From Atherinomorus stipes (taxonomy: Eukaryota > Chordata > Actinopteri > Atheriniformes > Atherinidae), in the NCBI GenBank assembly GCA_023101725.1, contig JALJCO010008621.1, positions 1 to 64,000 on the forward strand: a stretch of 64,000 nucleotides of DNA, in the 5' to 3' direction. The position numbers were made by a program, and so were the translations under genes. Below are positions 24,601 to 38,500 of the stretch, piece by piece. Below the pieces are notes generated by a model. It was not told where the DNA came from. It searched no databases and saw only the letters and a program-made list of their open reading frames with translations. Position 1 is the stretch's first letter. Each line of letters starts with the position of its first letter.

Positions 24601-27600
24601 TTTGATGATAGCTTATTCAAATATTTTCTCATAACATTTCAGATTGTTTTGAGTAGCGCAGGATATTTTGACTTAGTTTAAATGTGCACACAAGACTTTG
24701 TGCAAACATCTGCACACCAACACATTCTCATCATGCACTCATGTTTGGCAGAGTGCACGCTCAGAAGACCTCTTTTCTGGTTGTGGCTATTTTCAGCACA
24801 CGTCCTCCAAAGGGGCACTACTGGAAAAAGCGTTAGTCTGCAGTGGTTCCAGTGGTTTCCTGTGTGAGAGTGAGTGTAACTGTGTCCTAATAAACCATTT
24901 GGCGTGTCACAGTAGTTTAATCTTCTTGACTTACTTAAAACTTGCCATTGTAACAAAAAGCAGAAGTCTGGCCTAGAAATGTGAAGTTTTTACTACTTTA
25001 TATCTTGTATGTCAGATTCTGGAGCATGTTTGAAATGAGTGCAGTGTTACTGTGATTAGTAACTCATGATTATATAACACGTGTCCATGTAGAAAAATGT
25101 TTTCTTTTAATATTCAATTGTGATAACAGTTTTTGAAAGAGGTTAGTCCAGTTGATCGAGACAAAAAAATAATTGTGTGACTTTGATCATTTATAGAGAA
25201 GTTCAGACATCCGTATCTAATAACAGGATAAACCAGACGGATGGCTCTTTTTATGAGGAGAAAAACAAAGACTCTATTATCTTGTTTCATTGAGGATAAG
25301 TGGATCACAAGACTCACTATTATAAAAACAGCATGCCGTGATTAAGATCAGATAAAGTATAGCAGTTCCACACATTTGCCGTGCAATTCTCATCCTGTGC
25401 GAACGGCACTTTGCTCATTATCACCTTCGACAAACCTCTATCTAATTTCACACTCCTGGACCTCGCCGGGCGCGGAGGCCATGCGCACATATTGGGTGCA
25501 GTCTTGCACGCATGTACCTGCAACTGCTGTGTTCACACCTCGAAACTGCTTTTAAGAAGTGAACAAAGGGGGAGAAACCAAAATGCTCTTTGATCTTAGT
25601 GAATCAGTGATACACTGATGGCGCTCTGAGCCTACGGTTTGCCCATCAGATAAAGTGGATCCTCCGACATGGTCCAACATGCAGAAGGAAGCCAGCTGGA
25701 TTGCCTCCAGATATGAGAAAACCCTCTTTGTGACCAGGCCATTACAAGTCTCTGTCCTTAACAAAAACAAACTTCGGCATGATCAACCAGATATACATAT
25801 CTAATTTCCTTTGGCTTTACGTTTACAGCATATTAATCCCACATTTGATCCTGCACTGAGAAAGCTTGAGCAAGCCAAACACACAATAAGTCCTCCAAGA
25901 GGACATGCTGGCTGTGTTTACCCATGGAGGCCTAAATAGAAAGCAGGGAAAGCATTTGAAGAGGGGACTGGGGACATGGAGAAGACAAACACAGGAGAGA
26001 AGCTTTGCTTTGCTTTTACTGCCCAGCTGTGTGTGCAAATATAAAATGCCTTAAATGGAAAAGGGTGATATTTTGGTAAGATTTACTGTTTAGGGATTGT
26101 TACAAGGGTAGTTTGTTGGTATTTAGTCTCACTTAGAGAGGCTTATTTTGGGGAGTCATTATAAATCTAGTGGTTATTGGCTAAAGGTTCATGAGGAGGC
26201 AAAGCGGTGGAGGTACACAGATGCAGTGACTAAACAAAAATACCAATATAAAAGTTTCTTTATTTTGCTTGTTTTGTTGTTTTATTTTTGGAGTTTTTAG
26301 TTCATAAAGGAAGATACAGTCTGATACAGTGGACCCCAGTTACACGTCTCATTATCAGATGATTATTTTTTTAACAAGCTAACATTCGGTTCGCTGGTCA
26401 GCTTCAATCTGAAGAGTTTTGGTCTTTTTGCGAAACACTTGACAATCTGACCTCCTTTATCTGAGTTATTCAGATTAAACTTCCTCTCAGAGGAGAAGCC
26501 ATGCTTTGGTGTAACAGCACACCACTGATCCGAGACATGACGACAGAGGCAGCTCTCTCTTTTTTTTAACGGCATTACAAAAAAAGAAAACAGTGAGAAC
26601 CACCACTATAGTCTTTTACAGTTGCATCTTAATTTCTGTGACGTCTTTCTGTGAATTTCTTGACATTAGATGATGACTACCTGTCAGACAAACATTTTCC
26701 TGTCATCCAGCTCAAAGCTGCACAATGTTTGAGTTAACATGTCTTCCACGGCCGCATTCAAACTGACTGAGTCAGGATGTGAGGAATTATTCGATAATGC
26801 AGTCAGCTGGCCAAGCATCACCAACCCTGAGATAAATCCCAATAAGTGCAAATGTGAGACTCACGATGTCTTCGAGTGTATTGCTCCGGTCCTCCTGCAG
26901 TCGTAGATAACGAAGCTGCCAGATACCACAGATGTCCCGTTCACTTTGATCGCCACAGAAACAGTCAGGTGATCTGCAGAAACAAAGGTGGAAGCGCAAC
27001 ACTGCATATTACAGTCATAAGGCAACCTCAACAAAAATTGCATTCTGATGCAACGTTGACTCTGATGCATTGAAAGAGATGAAAGAGGAAATTACATTTG
27101 TTCTACTCAAAAATGAATCATATGCAATAACCGTGCATGTCTTACCTGTTCCAGGGAGGATCGGTTGGTACTGCTCTCGGGGGAGAAGAGGGCAGGTCTG
27201 GATTTGAGCCGGACCGTAGTCTAGGTGCAGCGTGGCAGTGGTAGAAACCCCTGGCCTGTACTCACATTCCACCCGGGAGCCAATCAGATCGGGAACACTG
27301 CCATTTATTAGGATGCCAACATCCTATGACAAAAACAGATACAGAGGCAAACATATAAAAAGCTGCTAAAATTAATCTAAATTAATAGGATTTTGAATTT
27401 ACATGCTCACAAATATGTATTCAAATTTAGTTCAGTTATGCTCAGTTTATGATAGCGGGTGGATGATGGCATTACTTCAAGATATCTCAGGAGTTCAGGC
27501 AGAAAAGTAGAGGAAAATACTGTGTAATGAAGAAACAGATGGCAGAGTGCTACTTTCACATCTAAATCTGGGTATGTGATGAAGTATGACAGACGTATAA

Positions 27601-29472
27601 TGAGAAACATAACACCTTACTGACATGTCTGAATTTCAGCTAAATGATTTCAATGTGAGAAAAAATTAAGGAGGAGGCAGGCGAGGATCGCTGAGCAGAG
27701 AGGAAAAGCAACACGACATGCTCTGTCTGTCTGGCTCAGCAGGCGGAGCTGAGGTGGTCAGCGGCATGTGCTGACATGTCTTAAAAATCTGCACCATTGT
27801 TTGGCAGAATTGATCATTTCCTGGCTAAGGCCCTGACTTCCTGCCTGCTGCTTCCTGTTTGGGGAGACAACCTTGAGCTGAGCTTCCTGCCTGCAGATCA
27901 GGCAGCTGCCGAAGCAATTCCAGTCCAATGAGGACTGACCCTCATAACAAGCAAATGTCTACAATTAATGAACCAATTAATGATCTGTCGTCTCTGACTT
28001 CCATCAAATTACAATCTGTAATTACAGGTCAAATATATTCCAAGTGTCAGAGATCAGTGATCTAATTATGTCATTGTTATCTCTCTGTTACATGATGTAC
28101 TGACTGGAAAGGATTAATGGAGAAGCAACAGTTCTCATGTCATGATTCTCAAGTATCACACAGGCATGTTTCAACCAGGATATAATAGCCTGCCATGATT
28201 GATCACATCAGTCTAGTGATGTCACAAAACCCGCAATACCATCTATAAACAAACACCCACAAAAAGACAGGTGAAGATAGCAGACTATGAAAATGTTCAT
28301 CATCTAAGTTAAAAGAAATTGTGCAACTGCTCGTTTTGCTTTTGAATTTACCAGAAAATACACACTTTGTTTTCATGAATTAAAAAGTTTGACTAAACAT
28401 TCAAAGTTAATCAACATACAACTTTCACTAGCAGAACAGAAGATGATGTAAAGCTGACTGGAATCATGCAGCAGTCGAGCTTTAATTTAAGCAAACTGCA
28501 CAAGATAGATTTGTTTTTAAAAAATGTGAATAGTTTTTGCAATATACAAACACTATAGCATAGCAATTAGACTGAATTTGGCTACAAAAGAAATCCTACA
28601 GTGACTTTTTTCCCTCGCAAAACAGAGAAAAACTCACAAAACTTTTTCTGGAACAAAATTTTGTGCATGTTTATATTTCAAATGTGCTATAATCTGCTAC
28701 ACCATAAATTAAGTGCAACTTAATGCCATTACCTGTGTTATAGACTTGTTAGGATGAAAGCCAGATAAATGTAACCAAAAAAGCATTAGCTCTGTCTGTC
28801 AAAGGTGTTTCTTTAAAACGTACACTTATGTTTTATTACTTGTTTTTTGGTGCTTTTGCATGTGATGGATATACGATAAGATCTATCACCACAGTTACTA
28901 TAAACTAAAACTATACATTAGAGCAGATGGAAGTGAAAAAAACAAAAACAAATAAACAAAAACAATACACATTAAAATGATTGGTTTATTAAAGAGAAAT
29001 ATGTTACAAGAAATTAGTGCAGATATTAAGAAAAAAATCATGACCTTTTTTGTGGGAGATTTTAAAACTTAAAAACCAGACTTTATACAGTTTAAAGAAC
29101 TATATATACATATATATATATATATACAGTACCTATATGCACGTATTGAACCGAACTATACATGTGTGTAGCGAACCATGAGCACCATGTATCAAATATT
29201 GAACAACACATAATTTTTTATTTATTTCATCAACTTGTGTTCTGATGGTGAGCTCTGTGTTGAAAAGTCAGTTGATCTGTGTTTGACTACATTAAGATCT
29301 GGCATTTGAAACTACTTTGGTTTTAATGACCCTGATGGTAAGCTGTTGTGGACAAAAGGACACTATGTTAAAAAAAAAGCATAAAAATGTATTTTTTGTA
29401 TGGAATAAATATCAAACCATAAAACTTAAGTATTGAACCGAACCAAACCGTGAATTTAAAAAAAAAAAAGTG

Positions 29473-29547
<75 letters not shown>

Positions 29548-32500
29548 CATACATAGCCATGGCCCAAATATGCCACTGTGATCAGCAGCACACATAGAAA
29601 TCAAGCAAATTAAATTACACACTGACATACACAAACCCGGAGAGTACTGTATATATTATGAGGCTACAGCAGATCAGTTAATGTATTTCAAACAGGAAAT
29701 TTCCCACATTAAGTAGCTCAACATTCATGTTTGAACAGTTTTTTTTTTATATTTCTTGTACTTCAGGCTTTGTGCTTTTACATATTAAGTCTTAGTTTTA
29801 TTCCTTGAAAGAACTGAAAGGCATCTGTGGGCAGAACAGCTCATTCAAAAGCAGTCTGCTACCCGGCTGCTAAATGTTTCTCAAGCGGTTGTACAATATG
29901 TATCCAGAACTAAAGTGCCCATACTGTATGTGGCACATATTTGAAAGTTGCATTTAGATTAAGCCGTCTTGAAGAAGACCTCATTGTGTCAAACCAATGA
30001 ATCTCGTAACAGAGAGTCAGCTTTACTTATAAAGCACACATATGTTAAAGAAGAGCTTGTGACAGTGAAGCATCAAACAACACTGGCATGGCTTTATCTG
30101 CAGAGTTATAATAATAGATGTGCAATAACAGAGAGAGGTGTCAGGTTATCAATGTGTGTGAGAGCTTTAAATACACTTGTCCTCATTGCAGCCATACCTT
30201 TATGAAGATCAAAAGTCATGTCAGATTTATGAGAGGGATGTGATAGCAACAATAGAATGAAAAGAGTTTACGGTACCTTGATGTCTGCAGAGATGCTGAT
30301 TTCTGGGGGTGTCAGGGTAATGGACGGACACTGCTGGGGGCCTTCACCCATGCTGATCCAAGATCGTGCCAACAGCCCATGAGCACACTCCTTCTGGACA
30401 GTACATCTGGAGAGAAAGTGGCTAAATTTCAGTCATATGTTGTCATATTGTGTTGACCAAATTGTTTCATATATTGCTTGTAGATTCCAGCACAAAATGT
30501 CAAACCTTGTGAAGATATTTCATCCACTGTTAAAGAGCATTAGATCGTATATAATAGTTGTTTGTAATGACTAGAAGTAGTTATTGGTACCACTGAACTA
30601 CTGCAGTGAGTATATGAATGCAAAGCTTTAAGGTTAACATTTTATCCTTTGTGAGGAGAGCACGAACTTTTCAGTTTCCATTTCATTCCAGGACTTGACG
30701 AATTCTCACCGTTGGGTTTCACGGTCTGCTTCCCGCAGATTTATGAGGTGCTCTGGTCTCGTAATGTCACATTCAGACCTCGGCTGTCAGTTTGCCTGGG
30801 TCGACACAAGAGACTACTTGACTCCAGGTCACACGCATTGCTATGGTAACCCTTCCCACAGGCACCAAGATCAGGAGCCAGTTACAGATATCAGAATAAG
30901 AAAACTACCAACAGTGCATCCATGAATGTGTGTTTGTATGCTGGCACACACAGAAAGCATGCACTGTGCACGTGTGCCAATCTGTGAGTATAATGAATGT
31001 CTAGGACAGAGGGATTGTAAAAGGGCATTCAACAAGCAAGGTGGCCTCACACCCTGACTTCTGCTTCACTAATGAACTTCACTGTTGGCACAAAGCTCAG
31101 TTCATCTGCAGAGCAGACTAGAAGGACAAAGTGACCTCAGAGTGAGGAGGATCCAAACACAACCAATTTACCAACATCTGAATGCTCCCGAATGAGTTTG
31201 GCACGTCACTCTCACACTTTCCCAGTTGTTTTAAAATAGCTTGTGCGCCCATGTGCCTGCATGTCTGTAAGAGTGAGCATTTTGTGTTTGAGAAAAGTGA
31301 ACGTCCACATTTTCAATCCCTCTGGCACTTAAAGCCCCAGAGGGGCTGTGAGGTCAGCTGTTGGTCTAAAAATAGAAATAACAGCTCTGCAAGCAATGGA
31401 AAAAAAAAAACCCCATAGACAAACAAACCCATAAACTCTCAACATGCTCTAACGTAACCTCTAAAATGGATATAAATAAAGACAGTGTGATGATTACTGT
31501 AATACTTGTTTAACTCTCAGACGAATCTTTATTTAGAAAAGTTGTTTCATGAGTACGACTGTGCATCTCATCACATAAATTTTGAGAGTACATGTGCCAA
31601 GACAATTCTTTGATTCAATGAGCCCCTCATCCAATGACAACTGTCATAAAGCATCTCAACAACTCAACAGACGGCACAGTTGTAGCATCACTAAATCATT
31701 CTTCAATGTTGTGATCAGACTTTTCTATTACTACCATCAAAAGTGAAAAGATCAGACTTTTCTTTTACTACCATCAAAAGTGAAAATGTAAATTTGTACA
31801 ACATCATGGTTTATGCAGCATGAAATGTGAGCTGTCCCAAACTTTAGTCTTCATGTGACATTTCAGCCTTTTTAAACGTGTTTTATTTGTTTCAAGTGCT
31901 CATATTACACTCATTCACAGGTAAAAGCTGTTTTACTTGGTTGTAGCACTTTCTCCTGTCTCTTTAAGTCAATCAACAATAAATAAACAAACAAACAAAC
32001 AAACAAACAAACATCCTGTTCTGACTGGTCACCCATTTGGTGAAAGATTTGGGTCAGTAATTGTGCAAATAGACTGAATGTGGAGCTGAAACAATGACCA
32101 AACAGAAATCTATTCTTTTTATATATACATTAGGGCTGTAATAGATGTGTATTTGTGTCGGACCGATAGGTCTACTACTCTCAGTTCGGCACAACCCTGT
32201 ACCGAGTTGTTGGGTGCAGGATTTGTTTATTTAGCTCTGTCTTGCTCCATTGAGTTTTTGCGTGCCACCTGACATAATTGATGACGGACCGGTGAAACTT
32301 CGCCTCCACTTGGTGCAGCGCGCTTATCCTGTTTCTAACAACTTGTAACAACATGGCATGTGAGCTTGTTGAGCTAGAGAAAGCGCCCCCTCCCTCTTCA
32401 TTTTAGACGAAGAGGGAGGGGGAAAAAAAACGCCAACAAAGCAGTGTGAGACACTGCAGAACTGCCGTCAGGTATGTGTCTACACAAAAACACTTCCAAC

Positions 32501-35500
32501 ATGCTAACGCATCGAAAACAACAACAGCGAGTTTGAATGTTACTGGTACAACTAGAAAACAGACTGATTTGGTGCAAACAAGTGTAACAGCAGAATGTTA
32601 CTTATTCATGCGCTTTTTTTTTTATTTAGACAATCTGACCAAAAGAGTAACTTGCTGTGATGTTTAGTTATTATGATGAGGATGAGTGAAATGAAAGGGG
32701 GAGCTGCTGTTAAATGCTGTTCTTAAAACTCAGCAAGATTTTGTTTTAAAATATATTTTTCTTATTTATGGCTATTTTTCTCATTCAAACAATATGCAAA
32801 AACAAACAACAAACAAACAAAACAGACAGCTTTGATTTTAAATTTTAATGAACTTTTTCATAACTTTTTTTTTCCGTGACTGATCCGTGACTTGTGCACT
32901 GAGGTACATACCGAACACACTTTCCCTTCAAATCAAATGGGCAGGTGTGTCCAAACTTTTGACCAGTACCATACAGTATGAATTGTCTCATATATCTATA
33001 TACATGTAATATGGTAACAGAAAAAAGTTAAAGAAAGAGAAGACATCCATCCTCTACAGTTCTGCCTTATAAAGTATTCATACAATCAATCAATCAACCA
33101 TAGTTTGTCATTGTCATACATAACAGTGTCATAGATAACAACTAAATTGCGTTGGAGCATACAACTTTTAAATAAGTAGTAATAAAGTGCGTACCCCTTC
33201 AACGCTTCCACATCGTTTCAGGTTACAACCATCAACTAAGATGTGTTTTGTTGGGCTTTTACTGTCTGATACAGACCAATAAATGTAGAGAATAAATACA
33301 AATGAAATTCAAAAATTGCTTGACCACAAGTTGATACTTTGTGAAAAACAACAAGAGAAACAACAAGAAAGAAAATCCACCTTTTTCTGCAATCACACTT
33401 GCTGGTCTTTTTTTTTTTTTTTTTACCACTTCTTTGCAAGGCTTTCCACAGATTCTAACCAACAACACATGGCTGTATTTTTGTCTAGATCATCATTCTA
33501 TTGTAGTCTCGGCTGTATGTTCGGGTTCGTTTTCCTGCTAGAGGTGAAACCTCTGCCCCAGTCTCAGGATCTTTGCAGCTTCTACGGGTTTTCTTTCAAG
33601 ATTGTTCTGCATTTAGCTGCACAATCTTCCCATCAACTCTGACCTGCTTCCCAATCCTTGGTGAAGCAAAGCATCCCCACAACATAATGCTGCCACCACC
33701 ATGCTTCACAGCGGAGATGATGAGTTCAGGGTGATGTACAGTTAGTTTTCCACCATACTATGTTTTGCATTTAGGCCAAAAAGATCATGTTTGATCTGAT
33801 TTGGCTATCGCCCCTTATTCCACATGATTGCTGTGTCTCCTTCATGAGCCAGATATGTGGATTATATGACTAATAGTTGTCCTGTGGACAGATTCACCCA
33901 CCTGAGCTGTAGATCTCTGCAGCTCCTCCAGAGTTACCATGGACCTCTCCGCTTCTTCGCTGATTACTGCACTCCTCGCCCAGCCTGTCAGTTTAGGTGG
34001 ACGGCCATGTCTTGATAGGTTTGCCCTACTCTTTCCATGTTCAGATGATGGATTAAATAGTGTTCTGTGAGACGCTCAAAGCTTGGGATATATTTTAAAC
34101 CTAACTCTGCTTTAAGTGTCTACACAGATTCATCCCTGACCTGTCAGGTGTGTTACTTGTGTTACTTCTCTAATAAACCTTCAAAACCTTCTCAGAGCAG
34201 CTGTCTTTATACTGAGAATAAATTACACACATGTATCTCCTAATTAGGGGACATCTGAAGGCAATTGGTTGCAGTGGATTTTAATTAGGGGTATCAGAGT
34301 TACAGGGGCTGGATACGAATGCACCCTGCACTTCTCAGATTTTCATTCGTACAAAATTTTGAAAACCACATAATTTTCTTTCCACTTCATAACTATGCAC
34401 GATTTTGTGTTGGTCTCACACATAAAATCCAAATAAAACACATTGAAGTTTGTGGTTGTAACTTGACAAGATGTGGAAAAGTTCAAGGGGTATGAATACT
34501 TTTTTGAAGCACTGTAGAAGAAGTTATACTGGTTTGAAATCATATAAAGTTTCAGGGTTTGGGTACATCCTTCACATGTCAACAGTCAATTTCAGGGCAA
34601 GAGGCAGTTTGCTTGCTCAAACCTCACACCTATAACAAATCTAAAATAACAAGCAAGGACAGCATAGAAACCATAAAAACCCACACAGGCGCAGGTGCAT
34701 GCAAACTTGTAAGGAGATCTTCGGCTGATTGGCAGGATCTGACCCTTGCCGTGACTTTGCTAACCGCTGTGGTGGGCATTCTGTGTTCTCAACCCGGAAA
34801 ACTGTATTTGGATTATCTACAAGTCTAGATCTTATCTTTTAAGTACTGAATACCTCATAATTGGCATCCAGGAAACTTCATTTTAACTCTCAAAAGGAAA
34901 AGACAGTCTCACTTGAGCATCAACAAACAGCGTGGGAGCTGTAACAACAAGCTCAGATCATTATATTTTTCTACACTCTCCAGTTTCCACAGTTCTCTCT
35001 TAAAATTCATTTGTATCTTTCTTCTTACAATGCACTGTGGAGAGAAATGAATTCAAAGCGCTTCACTTTCTCTGTATGACTGAAATGCACACACAATAAA
35101 AACACAGTTGGTACACACATACGCAAACACTCCCCTCCTTTCCCTCCCTGCACTCGGCTGACTTTAAAAAGCCTTTCAAACAGCTCCTTAAAATAAACAG
35201 AGCCAACGTTTGCAGCTAAATTATGACCTGTGAAAACTCATCACCTCTTACGTGTTTGATAAGGTGGGAATCCTGTGAGACCATTCAACTGAAGCAGCAC
35301 ATATGAGCATCTAAAGTACTCACACAGACATACTGTCAGCACACACACTAAGTCACTATGAGACTTTGTGAGGCACATGGAGATAAGCATGATAATTTAT
35401 GAATAGCAAAGACGGCATGCCACGCATAATTTGATTCAAATAAAGATATTTAAGTGCTTTCTTGTGACATGTGGCAGATTAAACCAGCACCAGCATGAAA

Positions 35501-38500
35501 AGACTGATCAAGGCCTGAGCTTACAATACAGCCTCCAACAAGCAAACAGACATGTTTTCATGCTCGCTTTACATGCAGACGTGCTGGGAGACGTCAGAAC
35601 CATGCATAAAATCAAACAGGCACCCACAGAGACAGTGGCGGCTTCACAGATTGTGAGATCTAGTGCTCCTTTTCTTTTCTCCGTCCTTAGTGTCTGCAGT
35701 TGTAGCAGACAGTGGGGTGATGGAGGGGACCATCCACCCCCACACTTCAACTCCCTGATCCCCCAGGCTCTGAAGCCACAGTGCCAGCCCAGTGGCCAGC
35801 AGGACTGACCAAACAGTGCATCAAACACGCACACACACACACCCATGACATCAGCTCCCTGGCCTCCGAAAGCCAGAAAGCAACACGCACTCATGCTGAC
35901 ACTTGCACGCAGGCTTACACACTTTGACATTTCCTTGTAAAAAGAGCCAGTGTGCACTCTCTCTCCCACCACCATCATCACAATCAACGCTCCTTTGTAG
36001 GGGGAAAGAGAGGAGGACAAGGGCACTGGGGGAGGAGAAGACGAGAACTAGTGAGACAGAGCGGCAGGCCGAGAGACGGATAGGCAAATTCTCAAAGCTA
36101 CCGGAGAACATGAGGGCAAGAAATAAAGAAAAGGAAGTTGAATGCTCACAAATGTGGGAAAAAAAAATGCAGTGAAGCGAGAAAGGGACTTGGGATAAAG
36201 AGATGACAGATAGATAAATAAGGCGAGGAGACAGGGAGATGACAGTGAGACGGTCTGACCACATACACACAAACACTCATCAGTTCCACTCATCCAGCTC
36301 TGAATGGCCTCTGGCAATGCCAGAGCCTCCATAGCTGCAGCGTAGATCATCACAAAATTCACTATCTCGTCTGATCTGCTTTAATCACCAAGCAACCAAC
36401 CAACTCACACACACCAACACGCAGACAAACAAACACAGCTCGACAGCACACATATTCTCCCCGAAAGCCAATGAACACAAGGCCAGAGAGCCAGTCCTGA
36501 CAGAGCCACATTAATCACAGTGTACTCTCATTCGCTCACAGCTACGCTTCAGCCAAGTCACTCCTCGCTGGGCGCTCCTGGCTTCCCACTCCCACCCCAA
36601 ACTGCCAGAAAGCCAGGGGAACGCTCCAAACAATGATGTTACTCCCAAGTCTGGGGCCGAATGAGAAGCAAATCAGTTCTGATCCAACAACAGTCTTCTA
36701 AACCAAAACACACTCTATTACTGCCAAGACTCAATCAGCCAGGCGACATTTTAAAATTGAAAGAGACGATGGTGAAAACCAGGGAAACATCTTCAGATGT
36801 TTTACCAAGTCTGATGCTTAAAGTATCAAAAGCACAAGCAGTTATTATTTTATTGCGCTATCAATCTTCATATCATATCATATGGCTTCAAAAATGACCA
36901 TTAAGTCAAGTAAATCACTTATATAAACAACTTCAGCTGGGCCTCTGCTTGAAAACAGTAAGCAGGGGAAGTGAACATTTCCACAATCTCCAGCATGTCC
37001 AAGCTCTTTGATTACGTCAAATACCATGTGGGATGAGTGTGACACCAAAGCATATGATAATTTGATTGAATTATGATTCACTGGAAACAGGGAAGAAGCC
37101 AAGATGAACAGATTACAAGGCGGTGGGGGGTTGGGGTTGGATGGGTGGGGGTGTTTAAAGCAACAGAAGCTGAAATTGACCTGGTCTTTCTCACCTGTTC
37201 TCCAGAGTACACCAGCCACAGTGGGCGTCACCCGCTCCCAGACAGTCACTGCAGCTCTTCCACTGCTCACAGTCGGCCACTTTCACTCTCAGCATCTGTG
37301 CACCCCAGCAAGGAAGATAAAGCACATGCATTATATTTTAAACAGTGTTAAAAAGATCAAAGCAAGCATTTTTCTTTTTCTAAGATGCATGCAGGTCTGC
37401 AGAGAAGTGGGGGGAAAAAATGACAGAAAATTACCCAACAATTTCAATAATCAGGCCAAAATAGCAAACATCTGCTGGATCCAGCTTCTCAGATGCCAGG
37501 ATTTGCTACTTTTTTCTGTTTTGTTTCTTTGTAATTGGTTCGTTGCTTTTTGGGCTGCTGAGCAGACACCACAAGCGATTTAATGATGTCACCTTGGTCT
37601 CTGAGAAAATAGATATATTCACTTTTTTCCTATTATCCACATCAGCTAAAGAAAAAGATAAACAACTATACCAACAATAAAAAACACCTTTACACCCTTT
37701 CAGGCAGTATTACAGTTTAAATTGAGCTGACATTTAAAAAGCATTAACTCATGTACAGTAACTAAATTTATAATTTGTTAGATGCTACTCTTTGTATATA
37801 GTAACTATAATTACAGCAAAATGTACAACTCACACATAAATCTGCTTGTAAATACACTGAAGTGTAAAATAAGCCATTTATAATTGCATGATGCTTATAT
37901 TACTCAGACAATCTAGATGCTTCAAAGTGCTGGAGGCAGCAAACACTTCACTTTGTAACTGCTTTGTCAGAAATGGTGCATCTGTTCACAGTGCAAACAG
38001 ATGCTGTGGGCACTAAGCAATTTGTTATATTTTAAACAGAATGGCAAAATTGGAGCATCTCTCTGCTTCCTCATCATCAACCAACACACAAGTGCGGATG
38101 GCAGGTTGAAAACGGGGTGTATTTTGGTCATATTTTGAATGCAACAAAAGTAATTGCAAATGGCACAGTACACTATTTAATAGAAATGGGTATTAAAGGT
38201 GTTAATAATGAGGAAACTATTGTTGATTTTATACCAACCAGTATTAACACCAATAATCTGTTTTGATTGACTGAAATCTGAAATCAAAAGGATTGTAATT
38301 GGACAGCTAAAAGTTGGCTGTGGTGCATGTTCCTTAACAAGATAATATCCAACAGTTTGCAAAGCGGTGTCTAAAAACATCTTGAAATTATCTGAGTGCA
38401 AATCAAATTTCTTGTGACAGGAATCCTTGCGATGCAATCTCAGCACAGTCAACTAACAATCAGGTGCATTTGTGCCGCTTGACATAAAAGCTTGGGGTGC

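Larger units (their letters stand above)
21599..26864 (-). other. plxnd1: plxnd1 intron 7
   Basis: 5266 bases between exons 7 and 8. Contains a LINE reverse-transcriptase relic (23153-23230), a short hairpin (24154-24190) and a CpG-rich patch (25378-25520). The remainder is AT-rich with purine-rich runs near 22690-22850. Confidence 0.6.
27324..30276 (-). other. plxnd1: plxnd1 intron 5
   Basis: 2953 bases between exons 5 and 6. Contains a cluster of TTCCTG (ETS-like) sites at 27818-27889, hAT-like remnant sequence (29130-29450) and a long (AT)n array. Confidence 0.6.
30407..37194 (-). other. plxnd1: plxnd1 intron 4 (largest intron in window)
   Basis: 6788 bases splitting PSI domain 1 between exons 4 and 5. 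Holds a tandem duplication (31713-31786), an (AAAC)n array, a hAT transposase relic and a Tc1-like relic. The 35.4-36.4 kb part has open frames up to 172 codons on the minus strand with no recognisable domain. Confidence 0.6.

Noticed and set aside
31981..32013. Short direct repeats as a CRISPR array
   Set aside because: The (AAAC)n array and other direct repeats have no spacers, and this is vertebrate DNA.
35508..36026. 172-codon open frame on the minus strand in plxnd1 intron 4
   Set aside because: No recognisable domain and composition follows local low-complexity sequence. Overlapping frames of similar size exist on both strands, and flanking plexin exons 4 and 5 join directly in phase.
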